Assembly: GCA_032718475.1 (NCBI GenBank)
Contig: JAUCBJ010009136.1
Span: forward strand, 207,572 to 271,571
From: Nemertoderma westbladi
Taxonomy: Eukaryota > Xenacoelomorpha > Nemertodermatida > Nemertodermatidae
Direction of reading: 5' to 3'
DNA length: 64,000 nucleotides
In this document: positions 44,001 to 57,329 of the stretch, piece by piece
How positions within the stretch are numbered: the stretch's first letter is position 1
Layout: every line of letters begins with the position of its first letter
The notes under the pieces: model-generated
The model's database searches: none
The model's input: the letters and a program-made list of their open reading frames with translations, nothing else
Told to the model about the DNA's origin: nothing
Translations under genes and position numbers: made by a program

Positions 44001-47000
44001 TTATTGACCATTACAGTGCTATGTTGAGTGTAGACGCCCGCTTAATGTAACGAAAACGAAAGAAAGTTATTGACCATTACAGTGCTATGTTGGGTGTAGA
44101 CGCCCGCTTAGTGTAACAAAAGTGAAGGAAAGTTATTGACCATTACAGTGCTATGTTGGGTGTAGACGCCCGCTTAGTGTAACAAAAGTGAAGGAAAGTT
44201 ATTGACCATTACAGTGCTATGTTGGGTGTAGACGCCCGCTTAGTGTAACGAAAACGAAAGAAAGTTATTGACCATTACAGTGCTATGTTGAGTGTAGGCG
44301 CCCGCTTAGTGTAACGAAAACGAAAGAAAGTTATTGACCATTACAGTGCTATGTTGAGTGTAGACGCCCGCTTAGTGTAACGAAAGCGAAAGAAAGTTAT
44401 TGACCATTACAGTGCTATGTTGGGTGTAGACGCCCGCTTAGTGTAACAAAGGCGCAAGAAAGTTATTGACCATTACAGTGCTATGTTGAGTGTAGACGCC
44501 CACTTAGTGTAACGAAAACGAAAGAAAGTTATTGACCATTACAGTGCTATGTTTGGTGTAGTATAGACGCCCGCTTAGTGTAACGAAAGCGAAAGAAAGT
44601 TATTGACCATTACAGTGCTATGTTGGGTATAGACGCCTGCTTAGTGTAACGAAAGTGAAAGAAAGTTATTGACCATTACAGTGCTATGTTGGGTGTAGAC
44701 GCCCGCTTAGTGTAACGAAGGCGAAAGAAAGTTATTGACCATTACAGTGCTATGTTGGGTGTAGACGCCCGCTTAGTGTAACGAAAGTGAAAGAAAGTTA
44801 TTGACCATTACAGTGCTATGTTGAGTGTATCCGCCCGCTTAGTGTAACGAAAGTGAAAGAAAGTTATTGACCATTACAGTGCTATGTTGGGTGTAGACGC
44901 CCGATTAGTGTAACAAAAGTGAAAGAAAGTTATTGACCATTACAGTGCTATGTTGAGTGTAGACGCCCGCTTAGTGTAACGAAAGTGAAAGGAAGTTATT
45001 GACCATTACAGTGCTATGTTGGGTGTAGACGCCCGCTTAGTGTAACAAAGGCGCAAGAAAGTTATTGACCATTACAGTGCTATGTTGAGTGTAGACGCCC
45101 GCTTAGTGTAACGAAAGCGAAAGAAAGTTATTGACCATTACAGTGCTATGTTGGGTGTAGACGCCTGCTTAGTGTAACGAAGGCGAAAGAAAGTTATTGA
45201 CCATTACTGTGCTATGTTGGGTGTAGTGTAGACGCCGCTTAGTGTAACGAAAGCGAAAGAAAGTTATTGACCATTACAGTGCTATGTTGGGTGTAGACGC
45301 CCGCTTAGTGTAACAAAGGCGCAAGAAAGTTATTGACCATTACAGTGCTATGTTGAGTGTAGACGCCCGCTTAGTGTAACGAAAACGAAAGAAAGTTATT
45401 GACCATTACAGTGCTATGTTGAGTGTAGACGCCCGCTTAGTGTAACGAAAGTGAAAGAAAGTTATTGACCAGTACAGTGCTATGTTGGGTGTAGACGCCC
45501 GCTTAGTGTAACGAAACGAAAGAAAGTTTTGACCATTACAGTGCTATGTTGAGTGTAGACGCCCGCTTAGTGTAACAAAGGCGCAAGAAAGTTATTGACC
45601 ATTACAGTGCTATGTTGAGTGTAGACGCCCGCTTAATGTAACGAAAACGAAAGAGAGTTATTGACCATTACAGTGCTATGTTGAGTGTAGACGCCCGCTT
45701 AGTGTAACAAAGGCGCAAGAAAGTTATTGACCATTACAGTGCTATGTTGAGTGTAGACGCCCGCTTAATGTAACGAAAACGAAAGAAAGTTATTGACCAT
45801 TACAGTGCTATGTTGAGTGTAGACGCCCGCTTAATGTAACGAAAACGAAAGAAAGTTATTGACCATTACAGTGCTATGTTGAGTGTAGACGCCCGCTTAG
45901 TGTAACGAAAACGAAAGAAAGTTATTGACCATTACAGTGCTATGTTGAGTGTAGACGCCCGCTTAGTGTAACGAAAACGAAAGAAAGTTATTGACCATTA
46001 CAGTGCTATGTTGAGTGTAGACGCCCGCTTAGTGTAACAAAGGCGCAAGAAAGTTATTGACCATTACAGTGCTATGTTCAGTGTAGACGCCCGCTTAATG
46101 TAACGAAAACGAAAGAAAGTTATTGACCATTACAGTGCTATGTTGAGTGTAGACGCCCGCTTAGTGTAACGAAAACGAAAGAAAGTTATTGACCATTACA
46201 GTGCTATGTTGAGTGTAGACGCCCGCTTAATGTAACGAAAACGAAAGAAAGTTATTGACCATTACAGTGCTATGTTGGGTGTAGACGCCCGCTTAGTGTA
46301 ACAAAAGTGAAGGAAAGTTATTGACCATTACAGTGCTATGTTGGGTGTAGACGCCCGCTTAGTGTAACAAAAGTGAAGGAAAGTTATTGACAATTACAGT
46401 GCTATGTTGGGTGTAGACGCCCGCTTAGTGTAACGAAAACGAAAGAAAGTTATTGACCATTACAGTGCTATGTTGAGTGTAGGCGCCCGCTTAGTGTAAC
46501 GAAAACGAAAGAAAGTTATTGACCATTACAGTGCTATGTTGAGTGTAGACGCCCGCTTAGTGTAACGAAAGCGAAAGAAAGTTATTGACCATTACAGTGC
46601 TATGTTGGGTGTAGACGCCCGCTTAGTGTAACAAAGGCGCAAGAAAGTTATTGACCATTACAGTGCTATGTTGAGTGTAGACGCCCACTTAGTGTAACGA
46701 AAACGAAAGAAAGTTATTGACCATTACAGTGCTATGTTTGGTGTAGTATAGACGCCCGCTTAGTGTAACGAAAGCGAAAGAAAGTTATTGACCATTACAG
46801 TGCTATGTTGGGTATAGACGCCTGCTTAGTGTAACGAAAGTGAAAGAAAGTTATTGACCATTACAGTGCTATGTTGGGTGTAGACGCCCGCTTAGTGTAA
46901 CGAAGGCGAAAGAAAGTTATTGACCATTACAGTGCTATGTTGGGTGTAGACGCCCGCTCAGTGTAACGAAAACGAAAGAAAGTTATTGACCATTACAGTG

Positions 47001-50000
47001 CTATGTTGAGTGTAGACGCCCGCTTAGTGTAACGAAAACGAAAGAAAGTTATTGACCATTACAGTGCTATGTTGAGTGTAGACGCCCGCTTAGTGTAACA
47101 AAGGCGCAAGAAAGTTATTGACCATTACAGTGCTATGTTGAGTGTAGACGCCCGCTTAATGTAACGAAAACGAAAGAAAGTTGTTGACCATTACAGTGCT
47201 ATGTTGAGTGTAGACGCCCGCTTAGTGTAACAAAGGCGCGAGAAAGTTATTGATCATTACAGTGCTATGTTGAGTGTAGACGCCCGCTTAATGTAACGAA
47301 AACGAAAGAAAGTTATTGACCATTACAGTGCTATGTTGAGTGTAGACGCCCGCTTAATGTAACGAAAACGAAAGAAAGTTATTGACCATTACAGTGCTAT
47401 GTTGAGTGTAGACGCCCGCTTAATGTAACGAAAACGAAAGAAAGTTATTGACCATTACAGTGCTATGTTGGGTGTAGACGCCCGCTTAGTGTAACAAAAG
47501 TGAAGGAAAGTTATTGACCATTACAGTGCTATGTTGGGTGTAGACGCCCGCTTAGTGTAACAAAAGTGAAGGAAAGTTATTGACCATTACAGTGCTATGT
47601 TGGGTGTAGACGCCCGCTTAGTGTAACGAAAACGAAAGAAAGTTATTGACCATTACAGTGCTATGTTGAGTGTAGGCGCCCGCTTAGTGTAACGAAAACG
47701 AAAGAAAGTTATTGACCATTACAGTGCTATGTTGAGTGTAGACGCCCGCTTAGTGTAACGAAAGCGAAAGAAAGTTATTGACCATTACAGTGCTATGTTG
47801 GGTGTAGACGCCCGCTTAGTGTAACAAAGGCGCAAGAAAGTTATTGACCATTACAGTGCTATGTTGAGTGTAGACGCCCACTTAGTGTAACGAAAACGAA
47901 AGAAAGTTATTGACCATTACAGTGCTATGTTTGGTGTAGTATAGACGCCCGCTTAGTGTAACGAAAGCGAAAGAAAGTTATTGACCATTACAGTGCTATG
48001 TTGGGTATAGACGCCTGCTTAGTGTAACGAAAGTGAAAGAAAGTTATTGACCATTACAGTGCTATGTTGGGTGTAGACGCCCGCTTAGTGTAACGAAGGC
48101 GAAAGAAAGTTATTGACCATTACAGTGCTATGTTGGGTGTAGACGCCCGCTTAGTGTAACGAAAGTGAAAGAAAGTTATTGACCATTACAGTGCTATGTT
48201 GAGTGTATCCGCCCGCTTAGTGTAACGAAAGTGAAAGAAAGTTATTGACCATTACAGTGCTATGTTGGGTGTAGACGCCCGATTAGTGTAACAAAAGTGA
48301 AAGAAAGTTATTGACCATTACAGTGCTATGTTGAGTGTAGACGCCCGCTTAGTGTAACGAAAGTGAAAGGAAGTTATTGACCATTACAGTGCTATGTTGA
48401 GTGTAGACCATTACAGTGCTATGTTGAGTGAAGACGCCCGCTTAGTGTAACGAAAGCGAAAGAAAGTTATTGACCATTACAGTGCTATGTTGGGTGTAGA
48501 CGCCCGCTTAGTGTAACGAAGGCAAAATAAAGTTATTGACCATTACAGTGCTATGTTGAGTGCAGACGCCCGCTTAGTGTAATGAAAGCGGAAGAAAATT
48601 ATTGACCATTACAGTGCTATGTTGGGTGTAGACGCCTGCTTAGTGTAACGAAGGCGAAAGAAAGTTATTGACCATTACTGTGCTATGTTGGGTGTAGTGT
48701 AGACGCCGCTTAGTGTAACGAAAGCGAAAGAAAGTTATTGACCATTACAGTGCTATGTTGGGTGTAGACGCCCGCTTAGTGTAACAAAGGCGCAAGAAAG
48801 TTATTGACCATTACAGTGCTATGTTGAGTGTAGACGCCCGCTTAGTGTAACGAAAACGAAAGAAAGTTATTGACCATTACAGTGCTATGTTGAGTGTAGA
48901 CGCCCGCTTAGTGTAACGAAAGTGAAAGAAAGTTATTGACCAGTACAGTGCTATGTTGGGTGTAGACGCCCGCTCAGTGTAACGAAAACGAAAGAAAGTT
49001 ATTGACCATTACAGTGCTATGTTGAGTGTAGACGCCCGCTTAGTGTAACGAAAACAAAAGAAAGTTATTGACCATTACAGTGCTATGTTGAGTGTAGACG
49101 TCCGCTCAGTGTAACGAAAACGAAAGAAAGTTATTGACCATTACAGTGCTATGTTGAGTGTAGACGCCCACTTAGTGTAACGAAAACGAAAGAAAGTTAT
49201 TGACCATTACAGTGCTATGTTGAGTGTAGACGCCCGCTTAGTGTAACAAAGGTGCAAGAAAGTTATTGACCATTACAGTGCTATGTTGAGTGTAGACACC
49301 CGCTTAATGTAACGAAAACGAAAGAGAGTTATTGACCATTACAGTGCTATGTTGAGTGTAGACGCCCGCTTAATGTAACGAAAACGAAAGAAAGTTATTG
49401 ACCATTACAGTGCTATGTTGAGTGTAGACGCCCGCTTAGTGTAACGAAAACGAAAGAAAGTTATTGACCATTACAGTGCTATGTTGAGTGTAGACGCCCG
49501 CTTAGTGTAACGAAAACGAAAGAAAGTTATTGACCATTACAGTGCTATGTTGAGTGTAGACGCCCGCTTAATGTAACGAAAACGAAAGAAAGTTATTGAC
49601 CATTACAGTGCTATGTTGAGTGTAGACGCCCGCTTAGTGTAACGAAAACGAAAGAAAGTTATTGACCATTACAGTGCTATGTTGAGTGTAGACGCCCGCT
49701 TAATGTAACGAAAACGAAAGAAAGTTATTGACCATTACAGTGCTATGTTGAGTGTAGACGCCCGCTTAGTGTAACGAAAACGAAAGAAAGTTATTGACCA
49801 TTACAGTGCTATGTTGAGTGTAGACGCCCGCTTAGTGTAACGAAAACGAAAGAAAGTTATTGACCATTACAGTGCTATGTTGAGTGTAGACGCCCGCTTA
49901 GTGTAACGAAAGCGAACGAAAGTTATTGACCATTACAGTGCTATGTTGGGTGTAGACGCCCGCTTAGTGTAACAAAGGCGCAAGAAAGTTATTGACCATT

Positions 50001-53000
50001 ACAGTGCTATGTTGAGTGTAGACGCCCACTTAGTGTAACGAAACGAAAGAAAGTTATTGACCATTACAGTGCTATGTTGAGTGTAGACGCCCGCTTAGTG
50101 TAACGAAAGTGAAAGAAAGTTATTGACCATTACAGTGCTATGTTTGGTGTAGTATAGACGCCCGCTTAGTGTAACGAAAGCGAAAGAAAGTTATTGACCA
50201 TTACAGTGCTATGTTGGGTATAGACGCCCGCTAAGTGTAACGAAAGTGAAAGAAAGTTATTGACCATTACAGTGTTATGTTGGGTGTAGTGTAGACGCCC
50301 GCTTAGTGTAACGAAAGCGCTAGAAAGTTATTGACCATTACAGTGCTATGTTGGGTGTAGACGCCCGCTTAGTGTAACGAAAGTGAAAGAAAGTTATTGA
50401 CCATTACAGTGCTATGTTGGGTGTAGACGCCCGCTTAGTGTAACGAAGGCGAAAGAAAGTTATTGACCATTACAGTGCTATGTTGGGTGTAGACGCCCGC
50501 TTAGTGTAACGAAAGCGAAAGAAAGTTATTGACCATTACAGTGCTATGTTGGGTGTAGTGTAGATGCCCGCTTAGTGTAACGAAAGCTAAAGAAAGTTAT
50601 TGACCATTACAGTGCTATGTTGGGTGTAGTGTAGATGCCCGCTTAGTGTAACGAAGGCGAAAGAAAGTTATTGACCATTACAGTGCTATGTTGGGTGTTG
50701 ACGCCCGCTTAGTGTAACAAAAGCGAAAGAAAGTTATTGACCATTACAGTGCTATGTTGGGTGTAGTGTAGATGCCCGCTTAGTGTAACGAAAACGAAAG
50801 AAAGTTATTGACCATTACAGTGCTATGTTGGGTGTAGATGCCCGCTTAGTGTAACGAAAGCGGAAGAAAGTTATTGACCATTACAGTGCTATGTTGGGTG
50901 TAGATGCCCGCTTAGTGTAACGAAAGCGGAAGAAAGTTATTGACCATTACAGTGCTATGTTGGGTGTAGACGCCCGCTTAGTGTAACGAAAGCGAAAGAA
51001 AGTTATTGACCATTACAGTGCTATGTTGGGTGTAGATGCCCGCTTAGTGTAACGAAAGCGGAAGAAAGTTATTGACCATTACAGTGCTATGTTGGGTGTA
51101 GACGCCCGCTTAGTGTAACGAAAGCGAAAGAAAGTTATTGACTATTACAGTGCTATGTTGGGTGTAGACGCCAGCTTAGTGTAACGAAAGCGAAAGAAAG
51201 TTATTGACCATTACAGTGCTATGTTGAGTGTAGACGCCCGCTTAGTGTAACGAAAGTGGATGGACTGGATGGCACATTCACAAGAATGCTACGCCGGATT
51301 CATTGTGTCAGGTACAATGCACACATCTCCAACCAGACACTATATAACATTGGAGGTGTCTCATTGGTTCCCCCAAGCTTGACACTAGAACAAAATTGCC
51401 TCCGCTTTGCAGGACATTGCTTTCGCCGTGAGGACCAGCCAGTGCATAATCTTGTACTTTGGCAGCCTCATGGAGTGAATAAGCATGGTGGACAGCCCAT
51501 GACTTTCTTGAGACGCATCTTAAAGGACACTGGCCTTGAAGATGCGGATGATCTAGCAAATGTCATGGGTGATAGGGAGTTGTGGCGGTGCAATTTTGTT
51601 GACAAGCCGGCACAGCATTCTTAAAAATGCAGCTGCAATGCAGCATGCCGATCCTAGTAGTAGTAGTAGTAGTAACGAAAGTGAAAGAAAGTTATTGACC
51701 ATTACAGTGCTATGTTGGGTGTAGACGCCCGCTTAGTGTAACAAAAGTGAAGGAAAGTTATTGACCATTACAGTGCTATGTTGGGTGTAGACGCCCGCTT
51801 AGTGTAACGAAAGTGAAAGAAAGTTATTGACCATTACAGTGCTATGTTGGGTGTAGACGCCCGCTTAGTGTAACAAAAGTGAAGGAAAGTTATTGACCAT
51901 TACAGTGCTATGTTGGGTGTAGACGCCCGCTTAGTGTAACGAAAGTGAAAGAAAGTTATTGACCATTACAGTGCTATGTTGGGTGTAGACGCCCGCTTAG
52001 TGTAACAAAAGTGAAGGAAAGTTATTGACCATTACAGTGCTATGTTGGGTGTAGACGCCCGCTTAGTGTAACGAAGGCGAAAGAAAGTTATTGACCATTA
52101 CAGTGCTATGTTGGGTGTATACGCCCGCTTAGTGTAACAAAAGTGAAGGAAAGTTATTGACCATTACAGTGCTATGTTGAGTGTAGACGCCCGCTTAGTG
52201 TAACGAAAACGAAAGAAAGTTATTGACCATTACAGTGCTATGTTGGGTGTAGACGCCCGCTTAGTGTAACGAAAGCGAAAGAAAGTTATTGACCATTACA
52301 GTGCTATGTTGGGTGTAGACGCCCGCTTAGTGTAACGAAAGTGAAAGAAAGTTATTGACCATTACAGTGTTATGTTGGGTGTAGACGCCCGCTTAGTGTA
52401 ACGGAAGTGAAAGAAAGTTATTGACCATTACAGTGCTATGTTGGGTGTAGACGCCCGCTTAGTGTATCAAAAGTGAAGGAAAGTTATTGACCATTACAGT
52501 GCTATGTTGGGTGTAGACGCCCGCTTAGTGTAACGAAAGTGAAAGAAAGTTATTGACCATTACAGTGCTATGTTGGGTGTAGACGCCCGCTTAGTGTAAC
52601 AAAAGTGAAGGAAAGTTATTGACCATTACAGTGCTATGTTGGGTGTAGACGCCCGCTTAGTGTAACGAAAGTGAAAGAAAGTTATTGACCATTACAGTGC
52701 TATGTTGGGTGTATACGCCCGCTTAGTGTAACAAAAGTGAAGGAAAGTTATTGACCATTACAGTGCTATGTTGGGTGTAGACGCCCGCTTAGTGTAACGA
52801 AAGCGAAAGAAAGTTATTGACCATTACAGTGCTATGTTGGGTGTAGACGCCCGCTTAGTGTAATGAAAGTGAAAGAAAGTTATTGACCATTACAGTGCTA
52901 TGTTGGGTGTAGACGCCCGCTTAGTGTAACAAAAGTGAAGGAAAGTTATTGACCATTACAGTGCTATGTTGAGTGTAGACGCCCGCTTAGTGTAACAAAA

Positions 53001-53418
53001 GTGAAGGAAAGTTATTGACCATTACAGTGCTATGTTGAGTGTAGACGCCCGCTTAGTGTAACGAAAGTGAAAGAAAGTTATTGACCATTACAGTGCTATG
53101 TTGGGTGTAGACGCCCTCTTAGTGTAACAAAAGTGAAGGAAAGTTATTGACCATTACAGTGCTATGTTGAGTGTAGACGCCCGCTTAGTGTAACGAAAGT
53201 GAAAGAAAGTTATTGACCATTACAGTGCTATGTTGAGTGTAGACGCCCGCTTAGTGTAACGAAAGTGAAAGAAAGTTATTGACCATTACAGTGCTATGTT
53301 GAGTGTAGACGCCCGCTTAGTGTAACGAAAGCGAAAGAAAGTTATTGACCATTACAGTGCTATGTTGGGTGTAGACCATTACAGTGCTATGTTGGGTGTA
53401 GACCATTACAGTGCTATG
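41086..53418. repeat. 66-bp satellite with nested higher-order repeats, about 180 units
   Basis: The unit starts gttattgaccattacagtgc and continues tatgttgggtgtagacgccc, with a variable end (gaaagtgaaag, aaaggcgcaag, gaaaacgaaag, aaaagtgaagg). Marker variants show nested duplication: 1259-bp steps (gtttggtgtagtatag at 43291 and 44550), 3444-bp steps (tactgtgcta at 41761 and 45205; gaccagtac at 42021 and 45465) and a third partial block offset by 3471 bp (48676, 48936). Short 3' units (accattacagtgctatg) close the array. It is interrupted by a LINE at 51259-51672. Confidence 0.96.
51259..51672 (+). mobile_element. 5'-truncated LINE insertion with 11-bp target duplication
   Basis: TAACGAAAGTG lies at 51248-51258 and again at 51673-51683, and the 66-bp satellite continues in register after it. 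The insert begins 7 nt after the first copy with the sequence matching 62696 onward in the longer copy, keeps the reading frame to the C-terminal ...VDKPAQHS and stop, and ends in gcatgccgatcc plus a (tag)n tail. A truncated 5' end, a simple 3' repeat and a target duplication are typical of target-primed reverse transcription. Confidence 0.9.
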
Positions 53419-53592
53419 CCTATAACAAATACCTCGAAAAATACAGCTTGCCAACACATTGTTACTATCAATCTCTAAGACTTCTGTTACGCTATTGGGC
53501 AGGGCGTTCAGATTGCTATTCCACTGTACGCACTCGAGTTCGGGAAAATAGGGTATTTTTGCCTGGATTTGGGCTTTTGTTTTGCGGTGCTT
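53419..53592. other. Spacer between satellites
   Basis: 174 bp of unique-looking sequence with no recognised feature. Confidence 0.5.
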
Positions 53593-55880
53593 GTTTGCTG
53601 TCCAAGCGATGGAGGCTGTCCGAGCGATGGAGGATGTCCCAGCGATGGAGGCTGTCCCAGCGATGGAGGCTGTCCCAGCGATGGAGGCTGTCCCGGCGAT
53701 GGCGGCTGTCCCAGCGATGGAGGCTGTCCCAGCAATGGAGGCTGTCCCAACAATGGAGGCTGTCCCAGCAATGGAGGCTGTCCCAGCGATGGAGGCTGTC
53801 CCAGCGATGGAGGCTGTCCCAGCGATGGAGGCCGTTCCAGCGATGGAGGCTGCCCCAGCAATGGAGGCTGTCCCCGCGATGGAGGCTGTGCCAGCGATGG
53901 AGGCTGTGCCAGCGATGGAGGCTGTCCCAGCGCTGGAGGCTGTCCCAGCGATGGAGGCTGTCCCAGCGATGGAGGCTGTCCCAGCGATGGAGGCTGTCCC
54001 AGCGATGGAGGCTGTCCCAGCGATGGAGGCTGTCCCAGCGATGGAGGCCGTCCCAGCGATGGAGGCTGTCCCAGCGATAGAGGCTGTCCCAGCGCTGGAG
54101 GCTGTCCCAGCGATGGAGGCTGTCCCAGCGATGGAGGCTGTCCCAGCGATGGAGGATGTCCCAGCGATGGAGGCTATCCCAGCGATGGAGGCTGTCCCAG
54201 CGATGGAGGCTGTCCCAGCGATGGAGGCCGTTCCAGCGATGGAGGCTGCCCCAGCAATGGAGGCTGTCCCAGCGATGGAGGCTGTGCCAGCGATGGAGGC
54301 TGTCCCAGCGATGGAGGCTGTCCCAGCGATGGAGGCTGTCCCAGCGATGGAGGCTGTCCCAGCGATGGAGGCTGTCCCAGCGATGGAGGCTGTCCCAGCG
54401 ATGGAGGCCGTCCCAGCGATGGAGGCTGTCCCAGCGATGGAGGCTGTCCCAGCGATGGAGGCTGTCCCAGCGATGGAGGCTGTCCCAGCGATGGAGGCTG
54501 TCCCAGCGATGGAGGCCGTCCCAGCGATGGAGGCTGTCCCAGCGATCGAGGCTGTCCCAGCGATGGAGGCTGTCCCAACAATGGAGGCTGTCCCAGCAAT
54601 GGAGGCTGTCCCAGCGATGGAGGCTGTCCCAGCGATGGAGGCTGTCCCAGCGATGGAGGCCGTTCCAGCGATGGAGGCTGCCCCAGCAATGGAGGCTGTC
54701 CCAGCGATGGAGGCTGTGCCAGCGATGGAGGCTGTGCCAGCGATGGAGGCTGTCCCAGCGCTGGAGGCTGTCCCAGCGATGGAGGCTGTCCCAGCGATGG
54801 AGGCCGTCCCAGCGATGGAGGCTGTCCCAGCGATGGAGGCCGTTCCAGCGATGGAGGCTGCCCCAGCAATGGAGGCTGTCCCAGCGATGGAGGCTGTCCC
54901 AGCGATGGAGGCTGTCCCGGCGATGGCGGCTGTCCCAGTGATGGAGGCTGTCCCAGCAATGGAGGCTGTCCCAACAATGGAGGCTGTCCCAGCAATGGAG
55001 GCTGTCCCAGCGATGGAGGCTGTCCCAGCGATGGAGGCTGTCCCAGCGATGGAGGCCGTTCCAGCGATGGAGGCTGCCCCAGCAATGGAGGCTGTCCCAG
55101 CGATGGAGGCTGTGCCAGCGATGGAGGCTGTCCCAGCGATGGAGGCCGTTCCAGCGATGGAGGCTGCCCCAGCAATGGAGGCTGTCCCAGCGATGGAGGC
55201 TGTGCCAGCGATGGAGGCTGTGCCAGCGATGGAGGCTGTCCCAGCGCTGGAGGCTGTACCAGCGATGGAGGATGTCCCAGCGATGGAGGCTGTCCCAGCG
55301 ATGGAGGCTGACCCAGCGATGGAGGCTGTCCCAGCGATGGAGGCTGTCCCAGCGATGGAGGCTGTCCCAGCGATGGAGGCCGCCCCAGCGATGGAGGCTG
55401 TCCCAGCGATAGAGGCTGTCCCAGCGATGGAGGCTTTTGCCAGCGATGGAGGCTGTGCCAGCGATGGAGGCTGTCCCAGCGCTGGAGGCTGTCCCAGCGA
55501 TGGAGGATGTCCCAGCGATGGAGGCTGTCCCAGCGATGGAGGCTGACCCAGCGATGGAGGCTGTCCCAGCGCTGGAGGCTGTCCCAGCGATGGAGGCTGT
55601 CCCAGCGATGGAGGCTGTCCCAGCGCTGGAGGCTGTCCCAGCGATGGAGGCTGTCCCAGCGATGGAGGCTGTCCCAGCGATGGAGGCTGTCCCAGCGATG
55701 GAGGCCGTCCCAGCGATGGAGGCTGACCCAGCGATGGAGGCTGTCCCAGCGCTGGAGGCTGTCCCAGCGATGGAGGCTGTCCCAGCGATGGAGGCTGTCC
55801 CAGCGATGGAGGCTGTCCCAGCGATGGAGGCCGTCCCAGCGATGGAGGCTGTCCCAGCGATAGAGGCTGTCCCAGCGATG
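53593..55880. repeat. 18-bp GC-rich minisatellite, about 127 units
   Basis: The unit is ggaggctgtcccagcgat. Being 18 bp with no stop in most frames, it creates long ORFs in all three + frames (hexapeptides GGCPSD, MEAVPA, RWRLSQ) and one minus frame (LGQPPS). No flanking gene structure, signal or splice pattern supports real coding. Variants (gctggagg, aacaatgg, ggcggc, gccgttcc) are arranged in repeated blocks. It lies on the intron's sense strand. Confidence 0.95.
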
Positions 55881-56444
55881 CGTTAAGTTATTTACATTTA
55901 CGCAAATATAATAAGTCTTACCTTCTCGAAAGATAAGTTTATTCTGCTGAACAGCAGCAATGAAGCCTTTGCTTCTATTAAATACGGCGGTACCTGTTAG
56001 GCTTTTACTGCAAGGGACACCAGACTCTTTAATTCTACGTCACCTTTAATATAGATCATGGCATAAAATACAACACCCAATTAACAAACGAGGCATACCT
56101 TCTTGGTAGTGACCGATAAATGACAAAACCCTGCAGCACCCTGCACTAAGGATTACACCCAAAAATTTTCGCCCAAAATCGATCCTTTAAATTTATGGCT
56201 CGTTTGAAAGGTTTTTTGAAGATCTTGAATATATTTATATTTAATAAATTAATTCTATTAAAAAATGATAATTTAAAAAATCTGATTGATAGCAGGTTCG
56301 AAGGTATCGTGTCAAAAAAAAGTTGGTTCCAAAAAATTTGGGGCTATATCAAGGGGCTGAGTTTTTAGTGAAATATTTAATTCCGCCACTCGCCGCTAGA
56401 GGGATGCTAAACATTTTCTAATTTCCATTTTTGTTGCTATTTGA
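55881..56444. other. Unique intronic sequence
   Basis: AT-rich, with no gene or repeat recognised before the C19 run at 56445-56463. Confidence 0.5.
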
Positions 56445-56501
56445 CCCCCCCCCCCCCCCCCCCATACCCTTCCACCCATTCTCCACATTTTTCCCCATTA
56501 G

Positions 56502-56632
56502 GAATGATTTCTACATTTCGACTTATGGAATCTGGTTTTCCCAGTCGCACGAATTTTTCCCGTCTGTACGACACGTATTCCCCAATCCTCCCAGCCAATC
56601 TGTTACGCCTGGATTCCAGACTATTTTGTAAG
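56502..56632 (+). CDS. MYO6: Myosin VI exon (SH helix/relay to converter)
   Basis: 131 nt, AG at 56500-56501 and GT at 56633-56634. It completes the split glycine of QCAG and ends in phase 0. It encodes MISTFRLMESGFPSR, then LYDTYSPILP and LDSRLFCK, the positions of the SH1 helix and the start of the converter. FPSR and LDxRLFCK are characteristic of myosin VI. A run of 19 C (56445-56463) lies about 40 nt before the acceptor. Confidence 0.92.
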
Positions 56633-57329
56633 GTAGGCCCTCCCGTGGGACCATAACCCTCTATTGTAAATATTCTATATGTTTCTGGGTCCTACTACTC
56701 TATTGGAATAGCCTTCCTTATATATTTATATTTATAGTAGAATAACAGTGGTCCACTGTGGATGAATATGTAAAGCATATCAGGATACAGTCTGTCCTCA
56801 TAACACGAATTTTTGCTTACAAATATTGTTTTAAAAAAAGTTGCGATTTTCACACAAAATTTATCAAACTATGATTTCCTGAGTTATCTAACTCACTCAC
56901 AACTCATTTACCTTCACAACACATTCATTCTAATAGTTTGATGTAGCATGGTGATTTGTTGCATTGTATGTCTTCATACATACCTTACCCAGAATATGTT
57001 TATTTAAATTGGGCACCCCCCCCCCCCCCCCCCTCCTAATTTCTGTACACATTTGAAATAAATATAGTCTTCCAAATTTATGGTGGCTATACATATTTAC
57101 ACACAAGTGGCCAAACCACTTACTTACCTCCATCTATAATTATAGCGGACCGCAGCTATTATTTGTGAACCGATTGAGTTAGAACCTATGATTCTAATCC
57201 TATGTGCATCTGATTTTCGTTGATAAATTATTTATAGTGGAGGCGTTCGAAATTTCAACCGGCACTACTATGTTTTGGACACAACCGCCTACAAAAATTG
57301 TTTGCTTCAATATATTGATTATTTTACTA
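56633..57329 (+). other. MYO6: Start of the intron between myosin VI exons
   Basis: Intron sequence (donor aag|gtaggc) with a C18 run at 57016-57033. No gene or known repeat is recognised. Confidence 0.6.

Larger units (their letters stand above)
2916..56501 (+). other. MYO6: Giant myosin VI intron, 53.6 kb
   Basis: The donor is cag|gtaggc at 2915/2916 and the acceptor is ttag|ga at 56501/56502. Phase 1 is shared, and the junction recreates the glycine after QCA that all myosins have at this place. About 28 kb is tandem repeat and 18 kb is one LTR retrotransposon, so most of the intron is repetitive. The segment 2916-3005 between exon and first element shows nothing recognisable. Confidence 0.88.

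Noticed and set aside
41086-53418. Possible CRISPR array (regular repeats)
   Set aside because: Units are contiguous variants of one 66-bp sequence with no unique spacers, and the locus is a eukaryotic intron.
53448-55886. Long ORFs of up to 654 codons across the 18-bp array on both strands
   Set aside because: They arise because the unit is 18 bp without stops. Frames are open simultaneously in several registers and there is no other sign of a gene.
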